Assembly (NCBI GenBank): GCA_910585385.1
Contig: CAJUDV010000003.1
Location: 27,798-91,797 of the forward strand
Direction: 5' to 3'
DNA length: 64,000 nt
Source of the DNA: an uncultured Oscillibacter sp.
Lineage (GTDB): Bacteria; Bacillota; Clostridia; Oscillospirales; Oscillospiraceae
Every line of letters starts with the position of its first letter. Within the stretch, counting starts at the first letter, position 1. Below are positions 49,066 to 58,331 of the stretch, piece by piece. A program made the position numbers and the translations under genes. The notes beneath the pieces were generated by a model. The model searched no databases and was not told the DNA's origin. It saw only the letters and a program-made list of their open reading frames with translations.

Positions 49066-49800
49066 ATGCCTTATTACTATGGTTATGGCGAATTTTTAGC
49101 GAACAATATCTACTGTATTCTGCTGGTCCCGGTATTGATCCTGTCCCTTTGGGCTCAGGCACAGGTCAGCGGGAACTTCCGGCGGTACAGCGCCGTCAAC
49201 AACCACAGGCGGTTGACCGGCGCTCAGGCGGCGGAAGCGGTTCTCCACGCTCACGGTGTGTACGATGTGTCCATCCGGTCCTGCCGGGGAAACCTGACAG
49301 ACCACTACGACCCCAGGGACAACACCATCTATCTCTCCGATTCCGTCTATCATGCACCCACCGTCGCGGCGGTGGGCGTAGCGGCCCATGAGGCGGGACA
49401 CGCCGTCCAGTACGCTGAAAATTACGGCCCTGTGCGGCTGCGGAAAGCCATTATTCCCGCCACGCAGATCGGCTCCAAGTTCTCCTTTATTCTGTTGATC
49501 ATCGGTATGGCGCTGTACAGTCAGGCCCTGTTTCTGACGGGAATTCTGCTGTTTTCCCTGACCACAATCTTTCAGCTGGTGACGCTGCCGGTGGAGTTCA
49601 ATGCCTCCGCCCGAGCCATTGAGACCATTGAGGGCCAGGGACTGCTGGAGGGCGAGGAGATAGGCGGGGTGAAGAGAGTTCTGCGGGCGGCGGCCATGAC
49701 CTATGTGGCGGCACTGCTGATGTCCGCTTTGCAGTTGCTGCGGTTTGTGCTGATCTTCCTGGGCCGGAGCGACAACGGGCGCAGAGGAGGCGGACGGTGA
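49066..49800 (+). CDS. Putative neutral zinc metallopeptidase (YugP-like)
   Basis: A 244-residue membrane protein with the zinc motif VAAHEAGHAVQ and four or so membrane segments (YCILLVPVLILSLWAQ; FSFILLIIGMALYSQALFLTGILLFSLTTIFQLVTL; ...). YugP family; substrate unknown. Overlaps rsmB by 4 bases. Its position between fmt and rsmB is common in Clostridia. Confidence 0.94.
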   Translation: MPYYYGYGEFLANNIYCILLVPVLILSLWAQAQVSGNFRRYSAVNNHRRLTGAQAAEAVLHAHGVYDVSIRSCRGNLTDHYDPRDNTIYLSDSVYHAPTVAAVGVAAHEAGHAVQYAENYGPVRLRKAIIPATQIGSKFSFILLIIGMALYSQALFLTGILLFSLTTIFQLVTLPVEFNASARAIETIEGQGLLEGEEIGGVKRVLRAAAMTYVAALLMSALQLLRFVLIFLGRSDNGRRGGGR

Positions 49801-51125
49801 GCGCCCGGGAGACAGCCCTGCGGGTGCTGTCCAGCTGCCGTGTGGGCGGCGCATGGGCGGACGCCGCCTTGAAAGCTCAACTGAGCCGGGACGGTTTGTC
49901 CGGACCGGAGGCGTCGCTGTGCAGCCGGATTGTCTACGGCGTGACCCAAAATCGGTTGCTGCTGGACTTCTATCTCTCCGCCTATTGTTCCCAGAAGCCG
50001 GACCACCTTCAGCCGCCGCTGCTGGACATTCTCCGCATAGGGGCGTATCAGATCCTGTTTTTGGACAAGGTGCCGGACAGCGCCGCGGTGAACACCTCTG
50101 TGGAGCTGGCGAAGACAGCGGGGCGGAGTCAGGCTGCGGGCCTGGTCAACGCGGTTCTACGGAAAATCTCCCAGAATAAAACTACCCTGCCGGCAATCCC
50201 GGAACGGGACGAGGCGAAGTATCTCTCGATTCGTTACAGCCATCCCAAATGGCTGGTAAAGCGGCTTTTGACTATGCTGGGCAGGGAGGAGGCGGAGCGC
50301 TTCCTTGCAGCCAACAACGATCAGACGTTAACGGCGGCCCAGGTCAATCCCCTGCGGGGAACGGCTGAGGCCCTCATGGAGGCCCTAGAGGCCCAAGGCG
50401 TAAAAGCAGAGGCGCACCCTTGGCTTACCGACTGTCTATTGCTATCCGGAACGGGGGATTTGGAGCGGCTAAAGCCCTTTCAGGAGGGACGGTTCTACAT
50501 CCAAGATCCGGCGGCCCGGCTGACAGTTATGGCGCTGGATGTGAAGCCGGGAGATCAGGTGCTGGACGTATGCGCCGCTCCCGGGGGAAAGTCCTTTGCC
50601 GCCGCTGTCGCTATGAAGAACCAGGGCCGGATCTTAGCTTGTGACATCCATGAGAACAAATTGAAACGCATTCGGGATGGCGCGGAGCGGCTTGGGCTCA
50701 CTTGCATCGAGATTACCGCCGCCGATGGACGGGTATGCTGTCCGGAGTGGACGGAGCGGTTTGACGCCGTGTTGGTGGACGCCCCCTGCTCGGGGCTTGG
50801 CATTATTCGGAAAAAGCCGGACGTCCGCTATAAGAAGGCGGAGGAACTCTTCTCTCTTCCGGTGGTGCAGCACGACGTACTGGACAATGCGGCCGCATAC
50901 GTTCGGCCCGGTGGCCTGCTGGTGTACTCCACCTGTACCATTCTGCCGGAGGAGAACAGCCAGACAGCAGACGCCTTTTTGGCGGAGCACCCAGACTTTT
51001 CCCGGGAAACCTTTTCCCTGCCCTCCGTAGGCCAAGTTCCGGGGGAGATTACCCTGTGGCCCCAGCGCCACGGAACCGACGGCTTTTACATCTGCCGTAT
51101 GCGGCGGCAAGCGAGGAAACTATGA
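49797..51125 (+). CDS. rsmB: 16S rRNA (cytosine-967-C5)-methyltransferase
   Basis: A 442-residue enzyme. Residues ~1-130 form a NusB-like RNA-binding domain, then SAM-binding LDVCAAPGGKSFAAA, and motifs VDAPCSGLGIIRKKPDVRY and YSTCTI, the latter two holding the catalytic cysteines. GTG start overlapping the previous stop by 4 bases. Confidence 0.96.
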   Translation: MSARETALRVLSSCRVGGAWADAALKAQLSRDGLSGPEASLCSRIVYGVTQNRLLLDFYLSAYCSQKPDHLQPPLLDILRIGAYQILFLDKVPDSAAVNTSVELAKTAGRSQAAGLVNAVLRKISQNKTTLPAIPERDEAKYLSIRYSHPKWLVKRLLTMLGREEAERFLAANNDQTLTAAQVNPLRGTAEALMEALEAQGVKAEAHPWLTDCLLLSGTGDLERLKPFQEGRFYIQDPAARLTVMALDVKPGDQVLDVCAAPGGKSFAAAVAMKNQGRILACDIHENKLKRIRDGAERLGLTCIEITAADGRVCCPEWTERFDAVLVDAPCSGLGIIRKKPDVRYKKAEELFSLPVVQHDVLDNAAAYVRPGGLLVYSTCTILPEENSQTADAFLAEHPDFSRETFSLPSVGQVPGEITLWPQRHGTDGFYICRMRRQARKL

Positions 51126-52165
51126 GCGAGCTGAAATCAATGACCCTCCCGGAACTGACGGAGACCCTGCGGGCCATGGGAGAGCCTGCCTTTCGAGGGA
51201 AGCAGGTGTTTACATGGCTGCACCGGGGGATACAATCTTATGATAAGATGGAAAATGTCCCCAAGAGTCTCCGGGAGAAGCTGACGCAAGCATATCCCCT
51301 TGTCATACCAGGAGTGGCCCGGAAGCAGGTCTCCCGGCAGGACGGGACCATCAAATACCTATGGGAGCTGGCGGACGGTAATTGCGTCGAGTCCGTCCTC
51401 ATGCGGTATCACCACGGCAATACCGTTTGCGTTTCCACCCAGGTGGGCTGCCGGATGGGCTGTGCCTTTTGCGCCTCCGCCATTGCGGGAAAGATCCGGG
51501 ATCTGACCCCTGCCGAGATTCTGGACCAGGTGATCTTCACTCAGCTGAACGCGGGGGAGACGGTCTCCAACATTGTGCTGATGGGCATCGGTGAGCCGCT
51601 GGACAACCTAGACGCGGTACTTCGGTTTCTGGAGCTAGTGAATTGTCCAGACGGGCTGAACATTGGGATGCGGCACATATCTCTGTCCACCTGTGGATTG
51701 GTCCCCGGTATTCGCCGCCTGGCGGAGCTGAAGCTGCAATTGACGCTGTCCGTCTCTCTCCACGCGCCGGACAGCGAGACCCGCTCCAGAATCATGCCGG
51801 TGAACCGGGCCTATGATGTTGAAGAGTTGTTTGACGCCTGTCAGGACTATTTCCGAAGGACCGGGCGGCGGATCTCTTTTGAATATGCCATGATTGACGG
51901 CGTGAATGACCACGATTGGCAGGCGGACCTGATTGCCAAAAAGCTGAGGGGAATGTCCGGACATGTGAATCTGATTCCCCTGAACGATGTGGCGGAAAGT
52001 CCGCTGAAACCCTCGAGGCGGCTGCCGGCGTTTCAAAAACGGCTGGAGTCCCATGGTCTTACCGCCACCGTACGGAGGAGCTTGGGCGGAGATATTGACG
52101 CCTCCTGCGGACAACTTCGCCGGAAGGCAATGGAAGAAGCACAGAAAGGGGAGGATTCCCAATGA
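51122..52165 (+). CDS. rlmN: Dual-specificity 23S rRNA m2A2503 / tRNA m2A37 methyltransferase
   Basis: A 347-residue radical SAM enzyme: the Fe-S cluster CxxxCxxC in GCRMGCAFCASAIAGKIRD, NIVLMGIGEPLDN and SVSLHAP. Methylates A2503 of 23S rRNA and A37 of some tRNAs. A cysteine near the C-terminus (DASCGQLRR) fits the catalytic Cys. It overlaps rsmB by 4 bases. Confidence 0.97.
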   Translation: MSELKSMTLPELTETLRAMGEPAFRGKQVFTWLHRGIQSYDKMENVPKSLREKLTQAYPLVIPGVARKQVSRQDGTIKYLWELADGNCVESVLMRYHHGNTVCVSTQVGCRMGCAFCASAIAGKIRDLTPAEILDQVIFTQLNAGETVSNIVLMGIGEPLDNLDAVLRFLELVNCPDGLNIGMRHISLSTCGLVPGIRRLAELKLQLTLSVSLHAPDSETRSRIMPVNRAYDVEELFDACQDYFRRTGRRISFEYAMIDGVNDHDWQADLIAKKLRGMSGHVNLIPLNDVAESPLKPSRRLPAFQKRLESHGLTATVRRSLGGDIDASCGQLRRKAMEEAQKGEDSQ

Positions 52166-52908
52166 TTCGAGTACAGGGTATCACCGACGTGGGATTGGTC
52201 CGGAAGGAAAATCAGGATGCCTATGCGGTGAGAGAGGAGACTGGCTCTGGCTCCGGCTACACAATCTGCGTGGTCTGTGACGGCATGGGAGGCGCCGCCG
52301 GCGGAAAACTGGCCAGCCGCATCGCCGTCACCACCTATTTGGACGAGCTGGAAAAGGTGCTGTCTGCCGCTATGAACCCGGAGCAGCTGCGGGAAGCGTC
52401 GTCCTATGCGGTCTCACTGGCCAACCGGGCTATTCGGGATGCTGCCGGGGAGTCGCCGGAGTACAACGGTATGGGCACCACGTTGGTTTCCGCCGTGGTC
52501 TATGAGGGCGGGGCGGTTATTACCAACGTGGGGGACAGCCGGGCCTATCACATTGCCAATGGAGAGATTACCCGGGTCACAAGGGATCACTCCCTGGTGC
52601 AGAGTATGGTGGAGCGGGGAGATATTACCGCTGAGGAAGCGCGCCGCCACCCTAACCGAAATCTCATTACCCGGGCCCTGGGACCGGACATTGACGCCGA
52701 GTGCGACTGGTACATCTGCCCTTTGGCGGCAGGGGAGTTTTTGCTGCTGTGCAGCGACGGTCTGGTCAACACCGTTACCGATCAGGAGATGCTCTCCGAG
52801 ATTCTTCGCGGCCAGAGACTGGAGCAGTCCCTGGAGCGGCTGCTGGAAATTTCCAAAGAGCACGGCGCGCCGGATAATGTGACGGCTGTGCTGCTGCAAG
52901 TGCTGTAA
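52162..52908 (+). CDS. prpC: PP2C-type serine/threonine protein phosphatase
   Basis: A 248-residue phosphatase: DVGLVRKENQDAY, VCDGMGGAAGG, VGDSRAY and CSDGLVNTVTD, the metal-ligand aspartates of PP2C. It reverses PrkC phosphorylation. Overlaps rlmN by 4 bases, followed by prkC. Confidence 0.97.
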   Translation: MIRVQGITDVGLVRKENQDAYAVREETGSGSGYTICVVCDGMGGAAGGKLASRIAVTTYLDELEKVLSAAMNPEQLREASSYAVSLANRAIRDAAGESPEYNGMGTTLVSAVVYEGGAVITNVGDSRAYHIANGEITRVTRDHSLVQSMVERGDITAEEARRHPNRNLITRALGPDIDAECDWYICPLAAGEFLLLCSDGLVNTVTDQEMLSEILRGQRLEQSLERLLEISKEHGAPDNVTAVLLQVL

Positions 52909-52923
52909 AAAGGGGGGAGACGT

Positions 52924-54897
52924 ATGGATCAGTACATCGGGAAAATGCTGGACAATCGCTATGAGATCCTGGAGCGCATCGGCATGGGCGGCATGGCGGT
53001 GGTCTACAAGACCAGAGACCACCGGCTGAACCGGCTGGTGGCTGTAAAGATCTTAAAGCCGGATCTGGCCCAGGACGCGGATTTTCGCCGCCGCTTCAAC
53101 GCGGAGTCTCAGGCTGTTGCCCAGTTGTCCCACCCCAATATCGTGTCCGTTTACGACGTTTCAAAGGGCGGAGATATAGAGTATATCGTTATGGAGCTCA
53201 TCGACGGCATTACGCTGAAGCAGTATATGGAGAAGCGCGGCCGTCTGAACTGGCGGGAGTCCCTGCACTTTATCACGCAGATTCTGCGGGGCCTTTCCCA
53301 CGCCCACAGCCGGGGAATTGTCCACAGGGACATCAAGCCCCAAAACATCATGGTCCTGCGGGATGGAAGCGTAAAGGTGGCCGACTTTGGCATCGCCTGC
53401 CTGGAGAACTCTGCCCAGACATTGACCCAGGAGGCCTTGGGCTCCGTCCACTATATTTCGCCGGAGCAGGCCCGTGGAGACCGGACCGACGCCCGCAGCG
53501 ACATTTACTCCGCCGGCGTGGTACTCTACGAGATGCTGACGGGGCGTCTGCCTTTTGAGGGGGATTCCGCCGTGTCTGTGGCGATCCAGCACTTGAGTTC
53601 CATCCCTCTGGCTCCCCGGGAGGTCAATCCGGAGATTCCGGAACAGCTGGAGCTGATCTGCATGAAGGCCATGGCCCCAAACATCGACCTCCGGTATGGG
53701 TCTGCCGATGAGATGATTCTGGATCTGGAGGCATTCCGCAAGAATCCAGAAACCAACCTGGATTTTGAGTTGAAGGACTTGCGGCCGGAGGAGGTGGATG
53801 AGCCCACCATGAAGATGCGGACCACCGGCTCCCACGGCGGCGGAGTGGCGGTCTCTCACCGCTCTACACCGGTTCGGGAGCGGGAACGCCGCCGGGATTA
53901 CGACGACTATGATCCTCCGGAGCCCGGCGTCAGTAAAGGCCGGGTGGCGCTGATCGTGGTGGCCTGCCTGCTGGCGCTGGCCCTGGCGGGGGTGTTGTTC
54001 CGCTCCATCCTGGGATCTTTCCAGCCGGTGGCGCCGGAGCAGTATACCGTGCCCACCGTAGTGGGGCATACCTTGGAGAGTGCCCGCAATCTGCCGGAAG
54101 TCAAGGATATTTTTACCGTCATGCCCCAGGAGGAGTCCTTCTATTCCCATGTGTATGCCCCAGGGGAGATTGCCAAGCAGGAACCGGTGGCAGGAGAGAC
54201 GCGCAAGGGAGACAGCCTGGTGATCAAAGTTTGGATTAGTGCCGGAGAAAAGACCGGTACCATGCTGAACTTGAAAGACCGCTCTATGGCCGAGGTCGTG
54301 GTGATGATGCAGGATCTGAAGGAAACGCACAATCTGACCATTGTGGAGGAGGAGAGACAGTACGATGACGAAGTGACCGAAGGGCATGTGATCTCATTTA
54401 CACCGGAGGAGGGATCGGAGCTGAAAAACGGCGACACCGTTCGTGTGGTTCTCAGCAAGGGACCCCAGCCGGTACAGGTCGTCTCCGTGAAGGACCTCAA
54501 ATTAGAGGTGGCACGCACCATGCTCCAGGGCTTTGGCCTGGACATCGGCGAGGTCACCCATGAAAATAGCAGCGAGGTGGAAGAGGGCGCAATCATCCGG
54601 CAGGACCCCGCCACCGGAGAGGTAGCCCCCGGGACAAAGATCAACGTGGTGGTCAGCGATGGTCCGGAGGACAGCGCGGGCGACATCATGACCTATGGCT
54701 ATACCATTCCCCTGCCTACAGACCAGGACAGTGCGATGCTGCAGGTCTTTCAGGGTGCGGAGTGTGTGTTTAATGGGCCTGTGGACTGCCGTCCGGGCAG
54801 CTATTTCTTGCCGCTGGAGGGAACAGGAACGGTCCATGTGACCGTCTATATAGATGGTGAGATCGCCCAGGATGAAGACATTACGTTTGGCGAGTGA
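52924..54897 (+). CDS. prkC: Serine/threonine protein kinase with PASTA domains
   Basis: A 657-residue kinase. Residues ~10-270 have RIGMGGMAVVYK, VAVKIL, HRDIKPQN and DFGIA; a membrane segment is near 340-360 (VALIVVACLLALALAGVLF); three PASTA repeats follow (YTVPTVVGHTL..., then two more to ~585) and a ~65-residue beta-rich domain of unknown function at the end. PASTA domains sense muropeptides or lipid II. IreB at the window start is a known partner of this kinase family. Overlaps rsgA by up to 4 bases. Confidence 0.97.
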   Translation: MDQYIGKMLDNRYEILERIGMGGMAVVYKTRDHRLNRLVAVKILKPDLAQDADFRRRFNAESQAVAQLSHPNIVSVYDVSKGGDIEYIVMELIDGITLKQYMEKRGRLNWRESLHFITQILRGLSHAHSRGIVHRDIKPQNIMVLRDGSVKVADFGIACLENSAQTLTQEALGSVHYISPEQARGDRTDARSDIYSAGVVLYEMLTGRLPFEGDSAVSVAIQHLSSIPLAPREVNPEIPEQLELICMKAMAPNIDLRYGSADEMILDLEAFRKNPETNLDFELKDLRPEEVDEPTMKMRTTGSHGGGVAVSHRSTPVRERERRRDYDDYDPPEPGVSKGRVALIVVACLLALALAGVLFRSILGSFQPVAPEQYTVPTVVGHTLESARNLPEVKDIFTVMPQEESFYSHVYAPGEIAKQEPVAGETRKGDSLVIKVWISAGEKTGTMLNLKDRSMAEVVVMMQDLKETHNLTIVEEERQYDDEVTEGHVISFTPEEGSELKNGDTVRVVLSKGPQPVQVVSVKDLKLEVARTMLQGFGLDIGEVTHENSSEVEEGAIIRQDPATGEVAPGTKINVVVSDGPEDSAGDIMTYGYTIPLPTDQDSAMLQVFQGAECVFNGPVDCRPGSYFLPLEGTGTVHVTVYIDGEIAQDEDITFGE

Positions 54898-55790
54898 TGG
54901 CGGAGGGACGAATTCAGAAAGCCCTCAGCGGCTTTTACTACGTGGATACCGGCGGACAGATTCTGGTTTGCCGCGCTAGGGGAAAGTTTCGCAAGGATGG
55001 CGTTTCCCCTCTGGTGGGAGATTGGGCAGAGGTCCGGGAAGTGGGCAATGGCGAGGGAGTTGTGGAGCAAATCTTACCCAGAGAGAACGCCTTCACCCGT
55101 CCCGCCGTAGCCAATATTGACCAACTGGTGGTTATCGCCTCCGCCGCCATCCCCAGGACAGATCCGTACCTCATTGACCGGGTGGCGGCCATTGCGGCGC
55201 TGAAAGGATGCCGTGTGGTGGTCCTTCTGAACAAGTGTGATCTGAACCCGGCGGATGAATTATTTGAGATTTACCACGCCGCCGGGTTTCCGACACTTCG
55301 CGTCAGCGCGGAGACCGGTGAGGGCATTGAGGATTTGAAGACGCTAATTGCTGGGAAGCTATCTGCCTTTACAGGTAATTCCGGCGTAGGAAAATCCAGC
55401 ATTTTGAATGCGTTGGACCCGACGTTCCGGATTCAGGTGGGGGAGGTTAGCCAGGCCCTCGGGCGGGGCCGCCACACCACACGGCATGTGGAGCTCTACA
55501 GGCTGAGCTGTGGGGCTGAGGTGGTGGACTCTCCAGGTTTTTCCTCCTTTGAGACGGATGAGCTGAATCTGGAGCTGAAAGACCGCCTGCCGGAAACCTT
55601 TCTGGAGTTTGCGTCCTATCTGGACGGGTGTCAATTTGTGGGGTGCGGTCACACCAAGGAGAAAGGCTGTGCCGTTTTAGAGGCCGTGCGGCGGGGAGAT
55701 ATTCAGGAGAGCCGCCACAAAAGCTATCTGCGTCTTTATGAGGAGTTAAAACCGCTCCAGGACTGGCAGATTCAAAAATGGAAAAAATGA
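54894..55790 (+). CDS. rsgA: Ribosome small subunit-dependent GTPase A
   Basis: A 298-residue circularly permuted GTPase for 30S maturation. OB-fold at the N-terminus, then G4 NKCD, G1 GNSGVGKSSILNAL, G3 DSPGF and a zinc knuckle CQFVGCGHTKEKGCAV. Start is a GTG (54894) overlapping the prkC stop by 4 bases or the ATG at 54897. Ends the long cluster; a terminator follows. Confidence 0.97.
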   Translation: MMAEGRIQKALSGFYYVDTGGQILVCRARGKFRKDGVSPLVGDWAEVREVGNGEGVVEQILPRENAFTRPAVANIDQLVVIASAAIPRTDPYLIDRVAAIAALKGCRVVVLLNKCDLNPADELFEIYHAAGFPTLRVSAETGEGIEDLKTLIAGKLSAFTGNSGVGKSSILNALDPTFRIQVGEVSQALGRGRHTTRHVELYRLSCGAEVVDSPGFSSFETDELNLELKDRLPETFLEFASYLDGCQFVGCGHTKEKGCAVLEAVRRGDIQESRHKSYLRLYEELKPLQDWQIQKWKK

Positions 55791-55824
55791 TTCCGTTATA
55801 TTGAATAGAAGAAGTATTATATTG

Positions 55825-55860
55825 AAAAACCGCAGGACAATTTTCGTCCTGCGGTTTTTC
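55825..55860 (+). terminator. Terminator of the rsgA cluster
   Basis: A perfect 14-base stem (AAAAACCGCAGGAC/GTCCTGCGGTTTTT) with a 7-base loop. Confidence 0.95.
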
Positions 55861-55921
55861 ATACCGCTGCACCTGGGACAGGCACTATGGATATACTGAA
55901 TCAGGAGAGGGGGCGGGACGT

Positions 55922-56080
55922 ATGTGCAATCGCGGGCCGGGAAATAGCTGCTTCATAGGCATTTTCGCAGTGGCACTGGGTGCCGGAATTCTAATCGCGG
56001 CCATCTTCCCGGTGGGAGCGCTGATGTTTCTGGTGGCCTGTGTGCTGAGCGCCTGCGGTCTTGCCTGCTGCAAGCGGTAG
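55922..56080 (+). CDS. Small Cys-rich membrane peptide
   Basis: A 52-residue peptide: MCNRGPGNSCFIGIFAVALG, two hydrophobic segments and an end rich in cysteine (SACGLACCKR; six Cys in total). ATG follows AGGAGAGGGGGCGGG. It lies 15 bases before spoVM and behind a terminator, so it may share the spoVM message. No family recognised. Confidence 0.75.
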   Translation: MCNRGPGNSCFIGIFAVALGAGILIAAIFPVGALMFLVACVLSACGLACCKR

Positions 56081-56094
56081 AAAGGAGTTTTTAT

Positions 56095-56169
56095 ATGAAC
56101 ATTGTAGTTTGGAAATCACCTAAGGCTTTACGGGGCATCCTGCGCAGGCTGTTTAAGATCAAGGATTGA
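56095..56169 (+). CDS. spoVM: Stage V sporulation protein SpoVM
   Basis: A 24-residue amphipathic peptide, MNIVVWKSPKALRGILRRLF then KIKD. It keeps the N-terminal aliphatic start, proline at position 9 and the basic amphipathic helix of SpoVM, which senses convex membrane of the forespore and recruits SpoIVA. Preceded by AAAGGAGT. In Bacillus spoVM lies in the same neighbourhood (downstream of rsgA). The match to clostridial SpoVM was made from memory. Confidence 0.88.
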   Translation: MNIVVWKSPKALRGILRRLFKIKD

Positions 56170-56261
56170 GCCGGTGGTCTGTTCTCCGAGAATTGGCATA
56201 AATACTTTGGGTGGCTCATAGACTGGGACATGAACTGCCGGGAAAGGAAGGACTGCCAAAT

Positions 56262-57800
56262 ATGGAGCTGGAATTGAAAAGAGCCGGCCTGGACGCCTTT
56301 GAGATGGGCGGGGAGCTGGCGCTGACCCAGGAGGAGACAACGGAGACCATTGTGCCGGACTACTGCCCGGACATTGCGCGGATCATCGAGACGGAGGGGA
56401 AGGTATTTCTCCATAGCAGGGAACTGCGGGACGGAAAGGCGGAAGTGTCCGGCACTGTCCGGGTGACAGTGCTGTACACACCAGACGGAGAAAGCGGTAT
56501 CCGCACATTGGAATTTGCCATGCCCTTCACCGTGGAGAGCGACAACCGAGCCATGGCGGGCTGTACATATCTAACGGCGGAGACGGAATCGGAGTTCCTA
56601 GAGACCCGAATGTTGAACCCCAGAAAGGTATTCACCCACTGCAAGCTGGTGACACACCTCACCGGCTACCAGCGCACACCCCTGGACTTCTGTACGGATG
56701 TGGAGGTAGAGCGAGAGCTGTGTGTTGAGAAGCGGCAGGAGCAGCAGCACGCTATTTTGCTGACCCACATTGCTGAAAAAGACTATACTTTTTCAGAAGA
56801 GATGAATCTCTCGCCGGGCCGGGAAGGCGCGGCCGAGCTGCTGACCAGCCGGGTATGCAGTACGGTTACCGAGGCAAAGGTCGTTGGCAGCAAGCTGGTC
56901 TTTAAGGGGATGTTCAATGTTACACTGCTCTACCGCACGGCGGAGGGCCGCTGCTGTACGACCTCCGCTGAACTGCCATTCTCTCAGATTATGGAGATGG
57001 AGGGGGCATCGGAGGGAGCGGTGGCTACCGTGCAATTGCAGCTCACCGGAACGGATTTTCAGATTGATGGCGCGGACGACGAGGGCCGTCAGATCGCGGT
57101 GACGCTGTACTTCCACGCTGTAGCCCTTCTGCGGGCGGAGGAGGAGGTCACGGTGCTGAACGATCTCTACTCCACCACCTATGATATGACCTATGAGGCG
57201 GCACCGCTGAATCTGACCAGCTTTTATGAGACCATGACCCGCCGGCAGACTGTGCGGGAAATCCTGGAAATTGGTGTAGTGGCGGAGTCCATCCTGTCTC
57301 TGGCTGTCAACTGCGGGCCAGTGTCCATCAGTCGGGAGGGAGAGGGGGTTACACTGCGCACAGGAGCTTCTGTCCAGGCCTTGTATCTGGATGAGGGAGG
57401 CGTGCCGCTGGTAGCGGAGCGGTGCATTGACGCGTCCTGTCAGCTGGAGCTGCCGGAGGACTGCCGGATTGTGGCTCGGGCTGTCTGCGCCGAGGAGGTG
57501 CTGGGCACCCTGGGAGAGCGGGGGATTGAAGTACGTTTCCCGGTAGATTTCCGGGTGGAGGCCACCGCCAGAGTAAAAAAGATCTGCATTTCCGCCGCGA
57601 AACTAGACACGGAGTCTGCCAAAGATCTGAGCGGCGCACCGTCCCTGGTGCTGCGGTGCCTGGGAAAGCAGGAGACCGCCTGGGATCTGGCAAAGAAGTA
57701 CAACACCACTATCCCCACCATTCTCTCGGCAAACCAGTTGGAGATGGAACAGGACATCCCAAGGGAAAAACTGCTGCTGATCCCCAGAAAACGGGCATAA
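56262..57800 (+). CDS. sipL: SipL-like protein (DUF3794 and LysM)
   Basis: A 512-residue protein. The N-terminal region and middle contain DUF3794-type repeats (RAGLDAFEMGGELALTQEET ... TVPDYCPDIARII; also HCKLVTHLTGYQ...), and residues ~455-510 are a LysM domain (LGKQETAWDLAKKYNTTIPTILSANQL). SipL of C. difficile has this layout and bridges SpoIVA to the coat. The ATG at 56262 follows AAGGAAGG and gives MELELKRAGLD. It lies 92 bases after spoVM, fitting a shared sporulation role. It may be another DUF3794 paralogue. Confidence 0.9.
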   Translation: MELELKRAGLDAFEMGGELALTQEETTETIVPDYCPDIARIIETEGKVFLHSRELRDGKAEVSGTVRVTVLYTPDGESGIRTLEFAMPFTVESDNRAMAGCTYLTAETESEFLETRMLNPRKVFTHCKLVTHLTGYQRTPLDFCTDVEVERELCVEKRQEQQHAILLTHIAEKDYTFSEEMNLSPGREGAAELLTSRVCSTVTEAKVVGSKLVFKGMFNVTLLYRTAEGRCCTTSAELPFSQIMEMEGASEGAVATVQLQLTGTDFQIDGADDEGRQIAVTLYFHAVALLRAEEEVTVLNDLYSTTYDMTYEAAPLNLTSFYETMTRRQTVREILEIGVVAESILSLAVNCGPVSISREGEGVTLRTGASVQALYLDEGGVPLVAERCIDASCQLELPEDCRIVARAVCAEEVLGTLGERGIEVRFPVDFRVEATARVKKICISAAKLDTESAKDLSGAPSLVLRCLGKQETAWDLAKKYNTTIPTILSANQLEMEQDIPREKLLLIPRKRA

Positions 57801-57808
57801 AAAGAAGT

Positions 57809-57847
57809 GTGGAGACGTCTTACGGCGTACTCCACGCTCTTTTTTTT
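57809..57847 (+). terminator. Terminator of sipL
   Basis: GTGGAG/CTCCAC outer stem with inner base pairing, followed by TCTTTTTTTT. Confidence 0.85.
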
Positions 57848-57853
57848 AAGTTT

Positions 57854-58330
57854 TTAGGGCCTTCGGAAGATTCCTGAGAGGGAGGCCTCCTGCAAAATGT
57901 GACCGGACATCGCTTTGACAAGCGTTCGCCGTCGTGCGGCAGACGGGAGGTCCAGTGTGCAGTCCAGCGCATAGGCCCGGAATACATACCGGTGGGCACT
58001 GCGGAGGAATGGCGGCGGATAGGGCCCCCGATATTGGTGGTTGCCGTATCCAACGCCTTGAACGGCATTTCCAAGGGACAGGACCGACGGGCCGTGGGGG
58101 ACGCCCTCCGGGATTTCCGTCACTGGCGGCAGATTCCAAATCAGCCAATGGCAATAGGGCTTACAAAAGGGGACGTCTAGGTCCTCTAGAACCACTGCCA
58201 AAGAGACGGCCTCCCCGCAAAGACCGGACAGGCACAGGGCAGGAGAGAGGTCCTCTCCAAAACCGGTGTGCCGTTTTGGAATGGGACAGCCCTCCCGAAA
58301 AGCGGGACTGGTGAGTTTTAGAGGCTCCAT
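57854..58330 (-). CDS. YbhB/YbcL-family (PEBP) protein
   Basis: A 158-residue PEBP-fold protein (LTSPAFREGCPIPKRHTGFGEDLSPAL, AVVLEDLDVPFCKPYCHWLIWNLPP, YRGPYPPPFLRSAHRYVFRAYAL). The usual DPDAP is DLDVP here, and GxHRY is SAHRY. The ligand and role are unknown. The ATG at 58330 is 2 bases after the ABC ATPase stop with GAGGAGG upstream, so it is the last gene of the transporter operon. Confidence 0.9.
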   Translation of the reverse strand: MEPLKLTSPAFREGCPIPKRHTGFGEDLSPALCLSGLCGEAVSLAVVLEDLDVPFCKPYCHWLIWNLPPVTEIPEGVPHGPSVLSLGNAVQGVGYGNHQYRGPYPPPFLRSAHRYVFRAYALDCTLDLPSAARRRTLVKAMSGHILQEASLSGIFRRP

Positions 58331-58331
58331 G

